A stretch of 64,000 nt of DNA from UBA1952 sp965246765 (GCA_965246765.1 CBDFFJ010000005.1:558001-622000); one strand, 5' to 3'. Positions 53,040 to 62,002 are shown, numbered from the stretch's first letter. The notes: generated from the letters alone by a model not told the origin. Translations and numbers: made by a program.

Positions 53040-53771
53040 TTAAAGCCCTGTAATGCAAAGCCCTACGCTGTAAGGTACCACCGCCGGCCCGGCGCCGTCC
53101 TTAAACAGATTATTCAGATTGTAAGACCCGAAAAGGCTGAAGTTGCCCCAACCAATGCGGGCCGTGGCAGAAAAACGCCATTTATCAACGTAGCGTTTGG
53201 TGTCCACCTTTTCTACCACTTTAGTTCCGTCCACCGTGCGGACGCTCTTGGTGTGGGCATCTACAAGCGCGCCTGCACGGATGCCGATGGCGGCTTTGAA
53301 TCCTCTGTTGCGGTTGGCATTATTGCCGAAGTAGCGCAGCTCAAAGGGCGCTTCTATAAAGGCTGTAGTCAGCTTATAGCGCTTATAATCATAGCCTTCC
53401 GCTTCAAAACGAACCTGGTTGCCGGCAGCGCCGGTGTCGGTCATGCGGAGCTGCTGATTGTCAAAATAGATGTTTGAGGTGCCTACGCCAATGCCTGCCG
53501 CGAAAGAAAAATGGCTTTTTTGAATCGGAAAATCATAGCAGACATAACCGTTGAAACCCCGGCCAAAGCCGCCGGCCTTTACGGAATCGGGCGTGTTTGC
53601 CCAGCCGTCGTAGGTGAACTGAAGCATCACAAAATCTCGGGACGGCTTCAATATTTCGGAAGGCGGCGCCGGCTGGTCTGAAGTGGTGCTCTGCGCTGTG
53701 GCGGATTGCGTAAAGAAGGCGCAGAACAGTGCAAGGAGCAGCATGGCGCTGCCGGTGCGGATGGGGTGCAT
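53040..53771 (-). CDS. porin family/outer membrane beta-barrel protein
   Basis: A 243-residue protein: signal peptide (TGSAMLLLALFCAFFTQSATAQ), then a barrel with strands such as FVMLQFTYDGWANTP, HFSFAAGIGVGTSNIYF, YKRYKLTTAFIEAPFELRYFGN and FKAAIGIRAGALVDAH. I start at ATG 53771 rather than 53792, since a consensus -7 box lies at 53790-53797 and transcription must begin downstream of it. It ends VGLCITGL. Ligand unknown. Confidence 0.83.
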   Translation of the reverse strand: MHPIRTGSAMLLLALFCAFFTQSATAQSTTSDQPAPPSEILKPSRDFVMLQFTYDGWANTPDSVKAGGFGRGFNGYVCYDFPIQKSHFSFAAGIGVGTSNIYFDNQQLRMTDTGAAGNQVRFEAEGYDYKRYKLTTAFIEAPFELRYFGNNANRNRGFKAAIGIRAGALVDAHTKSVRTVDGTKVVEKVDTKRYVDKWRFSATARIGWGNFSLFGSYNLNNLFKDGAGPAVVPYSVGLCITGL

Positions 53772-53789
53772 AAAGATTTTTGGGGCGGG

Positions 53790-53797
53790 CAAATATA
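53790..53797 (-). promoter_or_regulatory. -7 box of the beta-barrel gene
   Basis: TATATTTG on the minus strand, an exact TAnnTTTG match. The ATG at 53771 lies 18 bases downstream; the upstream alternative start overlaps the box. The divergent gap up to 54072 shows no other feature. Confidence 0.6.
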
Positions 53798-54072
53798 TAA
53801 GGCGCTACAGGGATGCTTTGTTAAAAGGCGGTATGCGGTAAAGCCTGCGTTTTGTTGCGCGTTTGTTATCGTGAGCGTGTTTTAGGCCATTCAGCAATAA
53901 AAAAAGCGCTGCGAAGCAAAATATAATATGCAAGGCAGGCAATGTAACCTTGCCTGTTTGTAGATTCACAAGCGTGAAGCGGTGAACGGGACGTTAAGCC
54001 AGTTCTTAGAAAAATCAGCGCGCGATTAGCCTGGGTTAAAGCGCAAAATCTCACTCGCCTAAAACTTCACAC

Positions 54073-56050
54073 ATGCGTATGGGTAACAAATACAAGAACA
54101 GACGCGACTTTTTCAACACATTGTTGAACCGCGTCAACGAGGAGGAAGATGTGGCGGTAGCACAAGGTATTCCCATTAAAGAGGCCCCCCCGGGCCCGGA
54201 TAAGCTGTTTGAGCGCTTTTCCCGCAAGGAATTAACAGGTAGGCAATATGCGCCGCTGCCGGAACCGGAAGATGAGGGCCACACTGCCGCCCGTGTCGCG
54301 GCGGTCACCACCGGGCTTACTGCCTACTCCGGCACCTGGAGCGACGAAGAGGTGTCGCACCTCCTGCGCCGCACCGGATTCGGTGTGAAGCTGGCTGATG
54401 TGACTACGCTCAAGGCGATGACCATCAGCAATGCGGTAGATGCCGTATTAACTGTCACCACAACACCGTCCACGCCCAGCGCTACGCCGCTGAATTATTA
54501 CAACAACATCAGCGGCGCTACCGACAGCAGCGGTGTGCTGTACGGCGCAGACTGGACGGGCACGAATATGAGCTTTGGCTCCACCAGCAACGACGGCACG
54601 GTGGACAGCTACCGCCAAAACAGTCTGCAGGCCTGGCATTGGGGGCTCTGGTTGAGCGGCGATTACACCATTCGCGAGAAGATGGTGCAGTTCTGGCATC
54701 ACTTCATTCCTGTTGACTTTAATGATGTACGCAACAGTGAGGTGAACGGCGCGACGCTTTGCTCGGACTATATGAAGCTGCTGCGCACGAACGCTACGGG
54801 CAATTTCAAAACCCTGATTCAGGATATTGCCAAGAGCCCGGCGATGCTGGTCTTCCTGAGCGGGCAGTACAGTACCGCATCTGCGCCGAATGAAAACTTC
54901 GGGCGGGAGCTGATGGAGCTGTTTATGCTGGGCAAGGTTGCCTACGCAGAACTATGACGAGTTCGACATAAAGGCTGCGGCTAAGGTGCTTTCCGGCTGG
55001 AAAGTGAAGCTGCCTACGGGCATCACCTCGGGCAATCCGTTTGCCCAGGCCTATCCTTTTACCGTGGATATGGTCACGTCGTATCACAACTCCACCAATA
55101 AGGTCTTTTCCGGCAACTTCGGCACAACGACCATTACGGGCAGCTCTGTGTATGCCAACGCAGTCGCGGAGTTCACCACCTTCTTCAACATGCTGTTTAC
55201 GCAGCAGGCTACCACTATTGCGAAGTATATCTGCCGCCGCCTCTACCGCTTCTTTGTCTATTACGATATTGATGCGACGATTGAAACGAACGTCATCGCA
55301 CCCTTGGCAACCACGCTGACCACAGCGACTTCCACAACAGCCGCCTGGGACATACTGCCTGTGCTGAAGCAGCTTTTCAAAAGCGAGCATTTTTACGACA
55401 TGGCCAACCGCGGGGTGATGATTAAGGCGCCTTTTGACATGATAACCGGCGCGCTGCGCAACTTCAGCATTTCCACCACTACCGTCAATACGGCGACAGG
55501 CTCAAACCCGAATAACCAGATATACAACCAGTACACCGTCTGGAAATACCTGAACGACTACTGCAACAATTACCTGGAGCAGAGCGCAGGCCTTGTGCCC
55601 AATGTATCCGGCTATAAAGCCTATTACCAGACGCCGGGGTATTACCAGAACTGGATAAACACGAACACCATCCAGCGGCGCACGTCTTTCCTCAACTCAC
55701 TGCTGAGCACGAATGGGATTTCCACTGGTGGCATTTCGCTTAAGGTGGATGCGATGGCCTTCACCAGCCAGTTCGCCAATGCCACTATAGCAGACCCGGA
55801 TCTGCTGGTAGCCGCCATGGTGAAAATCCTGCTGTCGCTTGACCCCGGCCAGACGGTGCGGGACAACATTAAGAACCCCGCCCTCCTGGGCAACACCGGT
55901 ACTAACAGCTATTGGACAACCGCCTGGACGAACTATTCAACCACAGCCACCACCAGCTCCCTGTATGCAGGCTATCTCGCCACGGTGAAGTCGCGGCTTT
56001 CCGCGCTTATAACGGCTATTGTGCAGCTCGCGGAATATCAACTCATGTAA
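54073..56050 (+). pseudogene. DUF1800 protein, frameshifted
   Basis: Two open frames give one DUF1800 protein of about 660 residues. The first (54073-54957) carries WSDEEVSHLLRRTGFGVKL, MVQFWHHFIPVDF and NFGRELMELFMLGK; the second (to 56050) continues PTQNYDEFDIKAAAKVLSGW, RRLYRFFVYYDIDATIE and LFKSEHFYDMANRGVMIKAPFDM. The family reads ..RELMELFTLG...Y.E.DVKAAAKVLTGW without a break, so a one-base shift (+1 or -2) is needed around 54940-54950 in GGCAAGGTTGCC. DUF1800 proteins are secreted partners of DUF1501 proteins in Bacteroidota and planctomycetes; the downstream gene is DUF1501. I see no clear signal peptide at the start (RRDFFN). Confidence 0.85.
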
Positions 56051-56073
56051 TCAGCCCTTAAAAAATAAATCCA

Positions 56074-57983
56074 ATGAACCGTAGATTTTTTCCTCCGGAA
56101 CACGGCACTGCTTTCCGCGCCCCTGTTCCTGAAAGGGCTGCCTGTCTATGCCGGCGATGCGCTGACGCATCCCTGGCTCAACAGCCTGGCCAAGACGGCC
56201 AACAACTGCAACCGTATCCTCATCATCATCCAGATGAATGGCGGTAATGACGGCCTCAACATGGTCTTCCCGCTCGATAAATACACTGAGCTTACTGCGG
56301 CCCGCGGCGGCACTACCGGCATCCTCATGCCGCAGAGTGCTACGCTTTCCCTCAACAACATCGGCAGCTCGGGCACCAATACCACTACCGCCCTCCATCC
56401 ATCCATGACCGGTATTCAAAGCCTGTACAACAGCGGCAAGATTGCCATTGTGCAGGGCGTCAGCTATCCGAATCCCAACTACAGTCACTTCCAGGCGCAG
56501 GACATCTTCTTCTCTTCGCCTACTACCTCTGCTACGCCGCTTGACACCGGCTGGATGGGCCGTACCCTGAATGCCGCTTATCCCGGCTTCCCGGTGGGCT
56601 ACCCCATTGTGCCTACCGTGCAGGACCCCCTGGCCATTCAGATAGGCGGCGCGCTGCCGCTTTCCCTGCAGGGGCCTTCCATCAATATGGGTTACAATGT
56701 GCCCAATCCCGCATCGCTCATTCAGGTTGCAACCGCCACTACCACTACGGCCCCTGCCAGCGATTATGGCACAGAGCTCACCTTTCTGCGGCAGATGCAG
56801 AATCAGAGCAATGCCTACACCACGCGCATCACCGCCGCCTGGAATGGCTTCAATGCCGCCAATCACTCCAGCGCCTACCCCACCACCGGTACCAATACAC
56901 TCGCCGACCAGCTCAAGACCGTTGCACACCTCATAGCCGGCGGCCTCACCACGCAGGTTTATATTGTAAACCACCCCAACTCCTTTGATACGCACGTGGC
57001 CCAGGTAACCAGCACTTCCTCGCCTACCACCGGCACCCATGCCGATAATCTTTCCAGGCTTTCCGTAGCCATCTCCGCCTTCATGGCCGACCTGGGCCTG
57101 ATGGGCAAGCAGAATATGGTAACCGGCATGACCTTCTCCGAATTTGGCCGCCGCGTCATCTCCAACGCCTCTACCGGCACCGACCACGGCACCGCCGCAC
57201 CCGTCATCTTCTTTGGCGGCGCCCTCAATGGCGGCGTATATGGCTCCTCGCCGGCCCTGCCCAGCGTGCCCAACGGCAATACGCAGGTGAATATGCAGTA
57301 CGACTTCCGCCAGCTCTACGCCACCGTGCTGCAGCGCTGGATGTGCATGTCCGCCACCCAGTCGCAGACCCTCCTCAACACCACCAGCGCCACCAACACC
57401 CCGCTCGGCATCTTCAACTCCGTGGCCCCTGCCCAACGAAACCATTGACATCAGCGCAGCCTGGAACGGCAACAACGCGCAGATAGACTTCCTCGTGCAG
57501 AGCAACGACCGTTACGACACCTTCGTCGTGGAGCGCTCTACCGACGCGCAGCACTTCAGCGCCGTAGGCGTAGTAAGCCGCAAAGACGGCGGCAGCGCCG
57601 AAGCCCAGCCCTATCGCTTTACAGACCCCCGCATCTCCGCGCCTAAAGTCTTCTACCGCATCAAAGGCATGCTCACTAACGGCGAGTCCCGCCTTTCTAC
57701 CCTTGCCGAGCTCGTAAACGGCGCACGTGCCCAGGCACTCAGCATCTACCCCAACCCCGTTACCAACTACACCATCCACATAGACTTCCTGGAGGCGGTG
57801 ACCGAGCTGGTGGAGGTAGAGCTCTACGACATGCACGGCAGCAAAGTCTATTACAACAGCATGACCCCCGACCACGGCCGCCTCATCTTCCGCGTGCCCT
57901 ACGGCCTCGGCACCTACACGCCCTACGTCATCCGCGTGAGGTGGGGAACGACCGACGTGCGCGAGCAGATTTCCTTTGTGTAA
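56074..57983 (+). pseudogene. DUF1501 protein fused to a T9SS sorting domain, frameshifted twice
   Basis: The start MNRRFFLRNTALLSAPLFLKGLPVYA needs one T fewer in the T6 run at 56088-56093; the DUF1501 body then runs LIIIQMNGGNDGLNMVFPLDKYTEL, YPNPNYSHFQAQDIFFSSPTT, GMTFSEFGRRVISNASTGTDHGTAAPVIFFGG to 57448. A second shift near 57426, in the CCCCTGCCC tract, joins it to LPNETIDISAAWNG and a T9SS region, FVVERSTDAQHFSAVG ... ALSIYPNPVTNYTIHID ... GTYTPYVIRVRW. The fused layout is typical of Bacteroidota DUF1501 proteins. Either this is a decayed gene, or the assembly has indels. The C-terminal part includes a TELVEVE stretch that looks like translated REP repeat. Confidence 0.82.
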
Positions 57984-58004
57984 ACACCCTTGACTGATAC
58001 CCGG

Positions 58005-58038
58005 CAGCGGCGCGAATACTCGCGCCGCTGTTCTTTTT
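58005..58038 (+). terminator. terminator of the DUF1800/DUF1501 unit
   Basis: An 11-bp perfect stem (58005-58015 with 58020-58030, loop ATAC) followed by a T-rich run. Confidence 0.88.
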
Positions 58039-58063
58039 TATTAAGTCCCCGTTCCGTTCACTC

Positions 58064-58104
58064 CCAATCTGCGATTGCGTCGCACGTTTCATCGGCTGTC
58101 AGTC
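58064..58104 (+). repeat. dispersed 41-bp repeat, copy 2 (diverged)
   Basis: Bases 58064-58085 match 20384-20405 with two differences. The second half keeps only the ends of the motif (GTCGCAC ... TCAGTC). It lies just upstream of tandem array A. Confidence 0.65.
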
Positions 58105-58160
58105 TGTCGGGCTTTCCCCTTAAAATCTCGTCAGGATGGCATAATTTCTTCCTATAACGC

Positions 58161-58412
58161 ACCCAAAACTTTGTTTAGCCCGTTCCCGGTTCCGGGAATG
58201 CCTTTAGCAAGCTTGTTCAGGGCATTCCCGGAACCGGGAACGGCTATAGCAAGCTTACGCAAGTGATTCCCTGAACCGGGAACGGCTTAAGCAAGCTTGT
58301 TCAAGGCATTCCCGGTTGCGGAAACAGGTTAAACAAGCCTGCTCAACCCGGTCGCCGAACCGGAACCGAACAAAACAAGCTTGCTAAAGGCATTCCCGGA
58401 ACCGGGAATCGG
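58161..58412. repeat. tandem array A: 42-bp units built from two alternating 21-bp palindromic halves
   Basis: Six consecutive 42-base units start at 58161, 58203, 58245, 58287, 58329 and 58371. Each has a 21-base half centred on AAGCTTG (CAAGCTTG in four units, an 8-bp palindrome) and a 21-base half with TTCCCGG-AA-CCGGGAA (perfect 7-2-7 dyad in units 2 and 6, variants elsewhere). No unit is longer or shorter. A degenerate seventh unit may follow to 58454. There are no unique spacers. The gap 57984-58637 (654 bp) holds only this array, the terminator, and dispersed repeats; no gene is supported there. Confidence 0.85.
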
Positions 58413-58479
58413 AAAAACACCTGTTTTGCTCGGCAGTGCGGGAGCCGCAATAAGCGTATGCTCAGTGAAAAGCCTAACA

Positions 58480-58535
58480 GACTGAAAGGCCCCTCAGTGT
58501 GCGACCCTTCGGCTTCGCTCAGGGCAGGCTGCCTG
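58480..58535 (-). repeat. dispersed repeat copy 3 with REP-like tail
   Basis: On the minus strand, 58480-58505 match 20399-20424 at 25 of 26 positions. The following CCTTCGGCTTCGCTCAGGGC stretch is a known REP-type word. With 58064-58104 in the opposite orientation, it flanks array A. Confidence 0.65.
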
Positions 58536-58622
58536 ACGGCAACGGAAGCTCAATAGCGCACTGTAGCCGGTAACATAAATGCCCCCTTCATCAATCCCGA
58601 TAGCGGCCCTGAATAGTCGGCG

Positions 58623-58630
58623 TATTTTTG
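58623..58630 (+). promoter_or_regulatory. -7 box of mqnC
   Basis: TATTTTTG, an exact TAnnTTTG match, 7 bases before the ATG; a leaderless or nearly leaderless mRNA is expected. Confidence 0.6.
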
Positions 58631-58637
58631 TGCTCTT

Positions 58638-59762
58638 ATGGAACTGAAGGAATTGTACGGGCGCGCGCTGGAAGGTGATTTTCTGAGCATGGAGGAGGGG
58701 GTGCGCCTCTTTCACCATGCCCCGCTGGCCGACTTGATGGCTGTGGCCAATGAGCGCCGCAAAGTGCTGGTGCCGCATGGCAAGGTGACGTGGATCATTG
58801 ACCGCAATATGAACACGACTAATGTGTGCGTGGCCAACTGTAAGTTCTGCAACTTCTACCGCATTCCCGGCCACCCGGAGAGCTATGTGACGAGCATGGA
58901 AACCTATAAGCAGAAGATTGAGGAAACCTTCCGCTACGGCGGCGAGCAATTATTGCTGCAGGGGGGCCATAATCCGGAGCTTGGGCTGGCATATTACACC
59001 GACCTGTTCCGCGAGCTGAAGATGCTTTATCCGCAATTAAAGCTCCACGCCCTGGGCCCGCCCGAGGTGGCGCATATCTGCAAGGTGAGCAAGGTGAGCC
59101 ACCGCGAGGCGCTGCTGGCGCTAAAGGAGGCGGGGATGGATTCTATGCCCGGCCCCGGCGCGGAGATATTGAATGACCGCGTGCGCCGCCTTATTTCTAA
59201 AGGAAAATGCGGCGCGCAGGAGTGGCTGGACATCATGCACGAGGCGCACAAGATTGGCCTCACGACGACGGCGACGATGATGTTTGGCCATGTGGAGACG
59301 GTTGAGGAGCGGATGGAGCACCTGGTGAAGATCCGCGAGGTGCAGGCGAAGAAACCGGAGGGCGCGAAGGGCTTCATCGCCTTCATCCCCTGGACCTTTC
59401 AGGATGTGGACACGCTGCTGCAGCGCATCCGAGGCACGAAGAACCTGACGACGGGCGAGGAGTACATCCGCATGATAGCGCTGAGCCGGATTATGCTGCC
59501 CAATGTCAACAATATCGCAGCCTCCTGGCTTACTGTTGGCAAGCCCATCGCGCAGCTCTGCCTGCATGCCGGCGCCAATGATTTCGGCTCTATCATGATT
59601 GAGGAGAATGTGGTGAGTGCTGCCGGAGCGCCGCACCGCTTCACCGCCACGGGCATTCAGAAGGCGATTAATGAGGCAGGCTTCCCGGCGCAATTGCGCA
59701 CGCAGCAATATGAGTTCCGCAAAATGCCAGAGGTAATGGAGGAGCAGGTGATCACGTATTAG
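58638..59762 (+). CDS. mqnC: cyclic dehypoxanthinyl futalosine synthase (radical SAM)
   Basis: A 374-residue radical SAM enzyme of the futalosine menaquinone pathway. The cluster motif is C-x3-C-x2-C with Cys64, Cys68 and Cys71 in WIIDRNMNTTNVCVANCKFCNFYR. GGEQLLLQGGHNPELGLAYYTDLF, LHALGPPEVAHI, MDSMPGPGAEILNDRVRRLI and FIAFIPWTFQDVDT follow. The DRN start and IDR..N.TNVC pattern fit MqnC rather than MqnE. ubiX at 16757 would supply the cofactor for a late decarboxylation in the same pathway. Other mqn genes are not in the window. Confidence 0.85.
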   Translation: MELKELYGRALEGDFLSMEEGVRLFHHAPLADLMAVANERRKVLVPHGKVTWIIDRNMNTTNVCVANCKFCNFYRIPGHPESYVTSMETYKQKIEETFRYGGEQLLLQGGHNPELGLAYYTDLFRELKMLYPQLKLHALGPPEVAHICKVSKVSHREALLALKEAGMDSMPGPGAEILNDRVRRLISKGKCGAQEWLDIMHEAHKIGLTTTATMMFGHVETVEERMEHLVKIREVQAKKPEGAKGFIAFIPWTFQDVDTLLQRIRGTKNLTTGEEYIRMIALSRIMLPNVNNIAASWLTVGKPIAQLCLHAGANDFGSIMIEENVVSAAGAPHRFTATGIQKAINEAGFPAQLRTQQYEFRKMPEVMEEQVITY

Positions 59763-59830
59763 GGGGCAAAGTCTTGGAGGGAATGATGTTTTACTAAGCT
59801 ATCCCAATCATAAATCTCCAAGCTCTTTCC

Positions 59831-60697
59831 ATGGGAACCATTGAAACAAAAGACAGCCAGAACGGCCAGCCGGTAAAGATCCATTACTGCGACTGGGGCT
59901 CGGGTAAGCCCGTTATACTCATCCACGGCTGGCCCTCCACATCTCAGATGTGGGAATACCAGCTGGCCGAGCTGGCAGGGGCCGGCTTCCGCACCATCGC
60001 TTACGACCGCCGGGGTTTTGGCCGTTCCTCCGTGCCCTTTCAGGCATACGACTATGACAGCCTCGCTGCCGATCTGAACGCGCTTATAGAGGAGCTTAAT
60101 CTGAATGATGTTACCCTCGTAGGCTTCTCCATGGGTGGCGGCGAGGTGGTACGCTACCTGAGCCGTTATGGCACAGCCCGCGTGAGCAAAGCCGTGCTCA
60201 TCAGCGCGGTAACGCCATTCCTGGCCAAGACGCCGGATAACCCCGATGGCGTGCCTACCGAAGTATTTGACCAGATCACAGAAGGACTTAAGAAAGACCG
60301 GCCCGGCTTTCTGGATGGCTTTGGCAAAGACTTTTTCGGCGTCAGCCTGCTGAATCATCCGGTGAGCGATCCGTTTCTGGAGCACTTCCGCACGCTTTCT
60401 ACGCTGTCGTCTGCGCATGCTACGCTGGAATGCGCGGCTGCCTTCGCCTACACCGACTTCCGCGCAGACCTCGCCGCAATCACCATTCCAACCCTCATCA
60501 TCCACGGCGATGCGGACAAGACGGTGCCGATTGAAGCTTCCGGCAGCCGCACGGCTAAGGCCATCCCCCACGCGCAATATGTGGTGTACGAGGGCGCGCC
60601 GCATGGCCTGTGGTACACGCACAAAGATCGCCTGAATGCCGACCTTACTGCCTTCATCAGCGGCGCCAATCCGGGTATCGGCAGCGCTACTTTGTAA
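59831..60697 (+). CDS. alpha/beta hydrolase (non-haem chloroperoxidase-like)
   Basis: A 288-residue alpha/beta hydrolase. The nucleophile is Ser100 in LVGFSMGGGEVVRYL; HGWPSTSQMWEYQL provides the oxyanion hole; HGDADKTVPIEASG holds the acid, and the histidine is in GAPHGLWYTHKDRLNADLTAFI. It is closest to cofactor-free haloperoxidases/esterases (TIAYDRRGFGRSS). Cytosolic; no signal. A convergent terminator separates it from the HTH gene. Confidence 0.92.
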   Translation: MGTIETKDSQNGQPVKIHYCDWGSGKPVILIHGWPSTSQMWEYQLAELAGAGFRTIAYDRRGFGRSSVPFQAYDYDSLAADLNALIEELNLNDVTLVGFSMGGGEVVRYLSRYGTARVSKAVLISAVTPFLAKTPDNPDGVPTEVFDQITEGLKKDRPGFLDGFGKDFFGVSLLNHPVSDPFLEHFRTLSTLSSAHATLECAAAFAYTDFRADLAAITIPTLIIHGDADKTVPIEASGSRTAKAIPHAQYVVYEGAPHGLWYTHKDRLNADLTAFISGANPGIGSATL

Positions 60698-60717
60698 TAT
60701 ATCTTCCTTAAATCCTG

Positions 60718-60749
60718 AAAAGCCCTGCCTTTATTGCGCGGGGCTTTTT
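60718..60749. terminator. terminator between the hydrolase and HTH genes
   Basis: An 11-bp stem with one mismatch (60718-60728 with 60738-60748), T-run after it; the right arm lies inside the 3' end of the convergent HTH gene. Confidence 0.75.
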
Positions 60750-61093
60750 GCTGCGGCCCCGTCTTGCAGAATCAGCGCCCGTACGGCCTCCAGCTTTTCG
60801 GGCGAGAGCCCGAGCAAAAGATCGGTGATGGGGGGCTGCTTTTCGCGGATGAGGGCCCGCATGGGATGCCCGGCCTCAACGGTGGCATCGCCGGGCTGCC
60901 AGCTAAACAGCTCGTTAGGCGTGCAGTGGAGTGCCACACACATTTTTTCAATCTGGTCGCGGTCTATGCGCACTCTTTTGCCGCGAAGGATGGCTGTGGC
61001 GGCCTGCGGGTAAAAGCCGAGACCGATTAAGAATTTTTTGGGGTTGGCAATGCCTTTTTCGGCCAGGATGCGGGGAATATCTAAGAGCAGCAT
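60731..61093 (-). CDS. small Cro/C1-type HTH regulator, paralogue 2
   Basis: A 120-residue protein paralogous to 25790. HTH part: LDIPRILAEKGIANPKKFLIGLGFYPQAATAILRGKRVRIDRDQIEKMCVALHCTPNELFSWQP; C-terminal GHPMRALIREKQPPITDLLLGLSPEKLEAVRALI shares the HPM..L.R...P.I.DLL..L...K pattern. The ATG at 61093 aligns with its paralogue; a longer frame adds 17 residues with no family match. A 21-bp repeat array lies 53 bases upstream (61147-61335), and CCTCCTT precedes the start codon. Its 3' end overlaps a convergent terminator. Repressor role inferred. Confidence 0.85.
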   Translation of the reverse strand: MLLLDIPRILAEKGIANPKKFLIGLGFYPQAATAILRGKRVRIDRDQIEKMCVALHCTPNELFSWQPGDATVEAGHPMRALIREKQPPITDLLLGLSPEKLEAVRALILQDGAAAKSPAQ

Positions 61094-61146
61094 AAGGAGG
61101 CAAACGGCATTTTTTCTCAGAAAGAAGTTGATTCCGGCCTGCAAGT

Positions 61147-61335
61147 ATATCGAATTCTAACGAGGAGCGTACTACAGCCGGTACGGAATATACTGCTGAT
61201 GATAAGAAACGTACTACAATATTTACGGAACGTACGTCGTAGTTTACGGAATGTCCTTCCGTGTTTCCGGAACGTACTACCGATCGTCATAAATGTATTG
61301 CAAATGATAAAAAACAGATTGCAGGACACTCAAAC
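61147..61335. repeat. degenerate 21-bp tandem array C upstream of an HTH gene
   Basis: Nine 21-base units begin at 61147 + 21k. The best form is CGTACTAC-N7-TACGGAA; a CGTAC/TGTAT/TATAC word recurs at 61168, 61189, 61210, 61231, 61273 and 61294, a GGAA end at 61188, 61230, 61251 and 61272. At unit joins the dyad TACG-GAA-CGTA appears (61225-61235). In one frame on the minus strand it encodes a heptad peptide (61117-61329), expected from any open 21-base repeat. The rest of the gap to 61429 shows no gene. Confidence 0.82.
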
Positions 61336-61429
61336 GGGCATTACTTTAAAAATTGGCCATTTTGGCCCGTTAGCATAAGGAGTACATCCGTCAGGCCGCG
61401 GCATGCGTTTATAGTATTCTAAAACAATA

Positions 61430-61951
61430 ATGACACCATTCATGCAACGAATCTCCCTCCTGCTTTCCGCCGTTTGTATTGCCCTGCTCATGGCACAATG
61501 CACCGACACGTCGGCTCAGAAAAAGCCGAATCCCTATTACAACCGTACGGCTGCTACGCCCGTAAAGCTGACCGACGCGCAGTGGAAATCCATCCTGCCG
61601 TCCGACCTGTTTTATATAGCGCGGGAGGAGGGCACCGACCCGGCATTCCGCTCGCGCTACCAGGACAATCATGCGAAGGGCATGTATTACTGCGCCGTCT
61701 GCGGCAACCCGCTGTTTTCTTCTGAAGCGAAGTTTGAAAGCGGCACCGGCTGGCCTTCTTTTTACCAGCCGTTGAATGGCAAAAAGAGCGTGATGAATAA
61801 GAAAGACGCCGACGGCTTTCGCGACGAGGTGGAATGCGCGCGCTGCGGCTCGCACCTCGGCCACGTTTTTGACGACGGCCCCAAGCCTACAGGCCTGCGC
61901 TATTGCATGAACGGCACGGTGCTGGATTTTGCGGCGGCGGCGGGGAAATAA
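61430..61951 (+). CDS. msrB: peptide-methionine (R)-S-oxide reductase MsrB
   Basis: A 173-residue MsrB anchored as a lipoprotein. Signal and lipobox LLMAQC put the lipidated cysteine at residue 24. The zinc ligands are Cys88, Cys91, Cys136 and Cys139 (YCAVCG, ECARCG) and the catalytic Cys159 is in LRYCMNGTVLDF. The catalytic motif is RYCMNG where most members have RYCINS. SGTGWPSFYQP is conserved. It repairs oxidised envelope proteins. Confidence 0.95.
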   Translation: MTPFMQRISLLLSAVCIALLMAQCTDTSAQKKPNPYYNRTAATPVKLTDAQWKSILPSDLFYIAREEGTDPAFRSRYQDNHAKGMYYCAVCGNPLFSSEAKFESGTGWPSFYQPLNGKKSVMNKKDADGFRDEVECARCGSHLGHVFDDGPKPTGLRYCMNGTVLDFAAAAGK

Positions 61952-62002
61952 TTCGCTTTGCGCAGGGCGTCCTTTGCGCCCGCGCTTATATTTTGTTTAC
62001 GC

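Noticed and set aside
56051..57505. 484-residue minus-strand ORF
   Set aside because: Antisense to the DUF1501 gene; glycine/alanine/valine-rich text typical of the antisense of a GC-rich gene.
58161..58412. CRISPR array
   Set aside because: Units are contiguous 42-base repeats with no unique spacers, and no cas gene is near.
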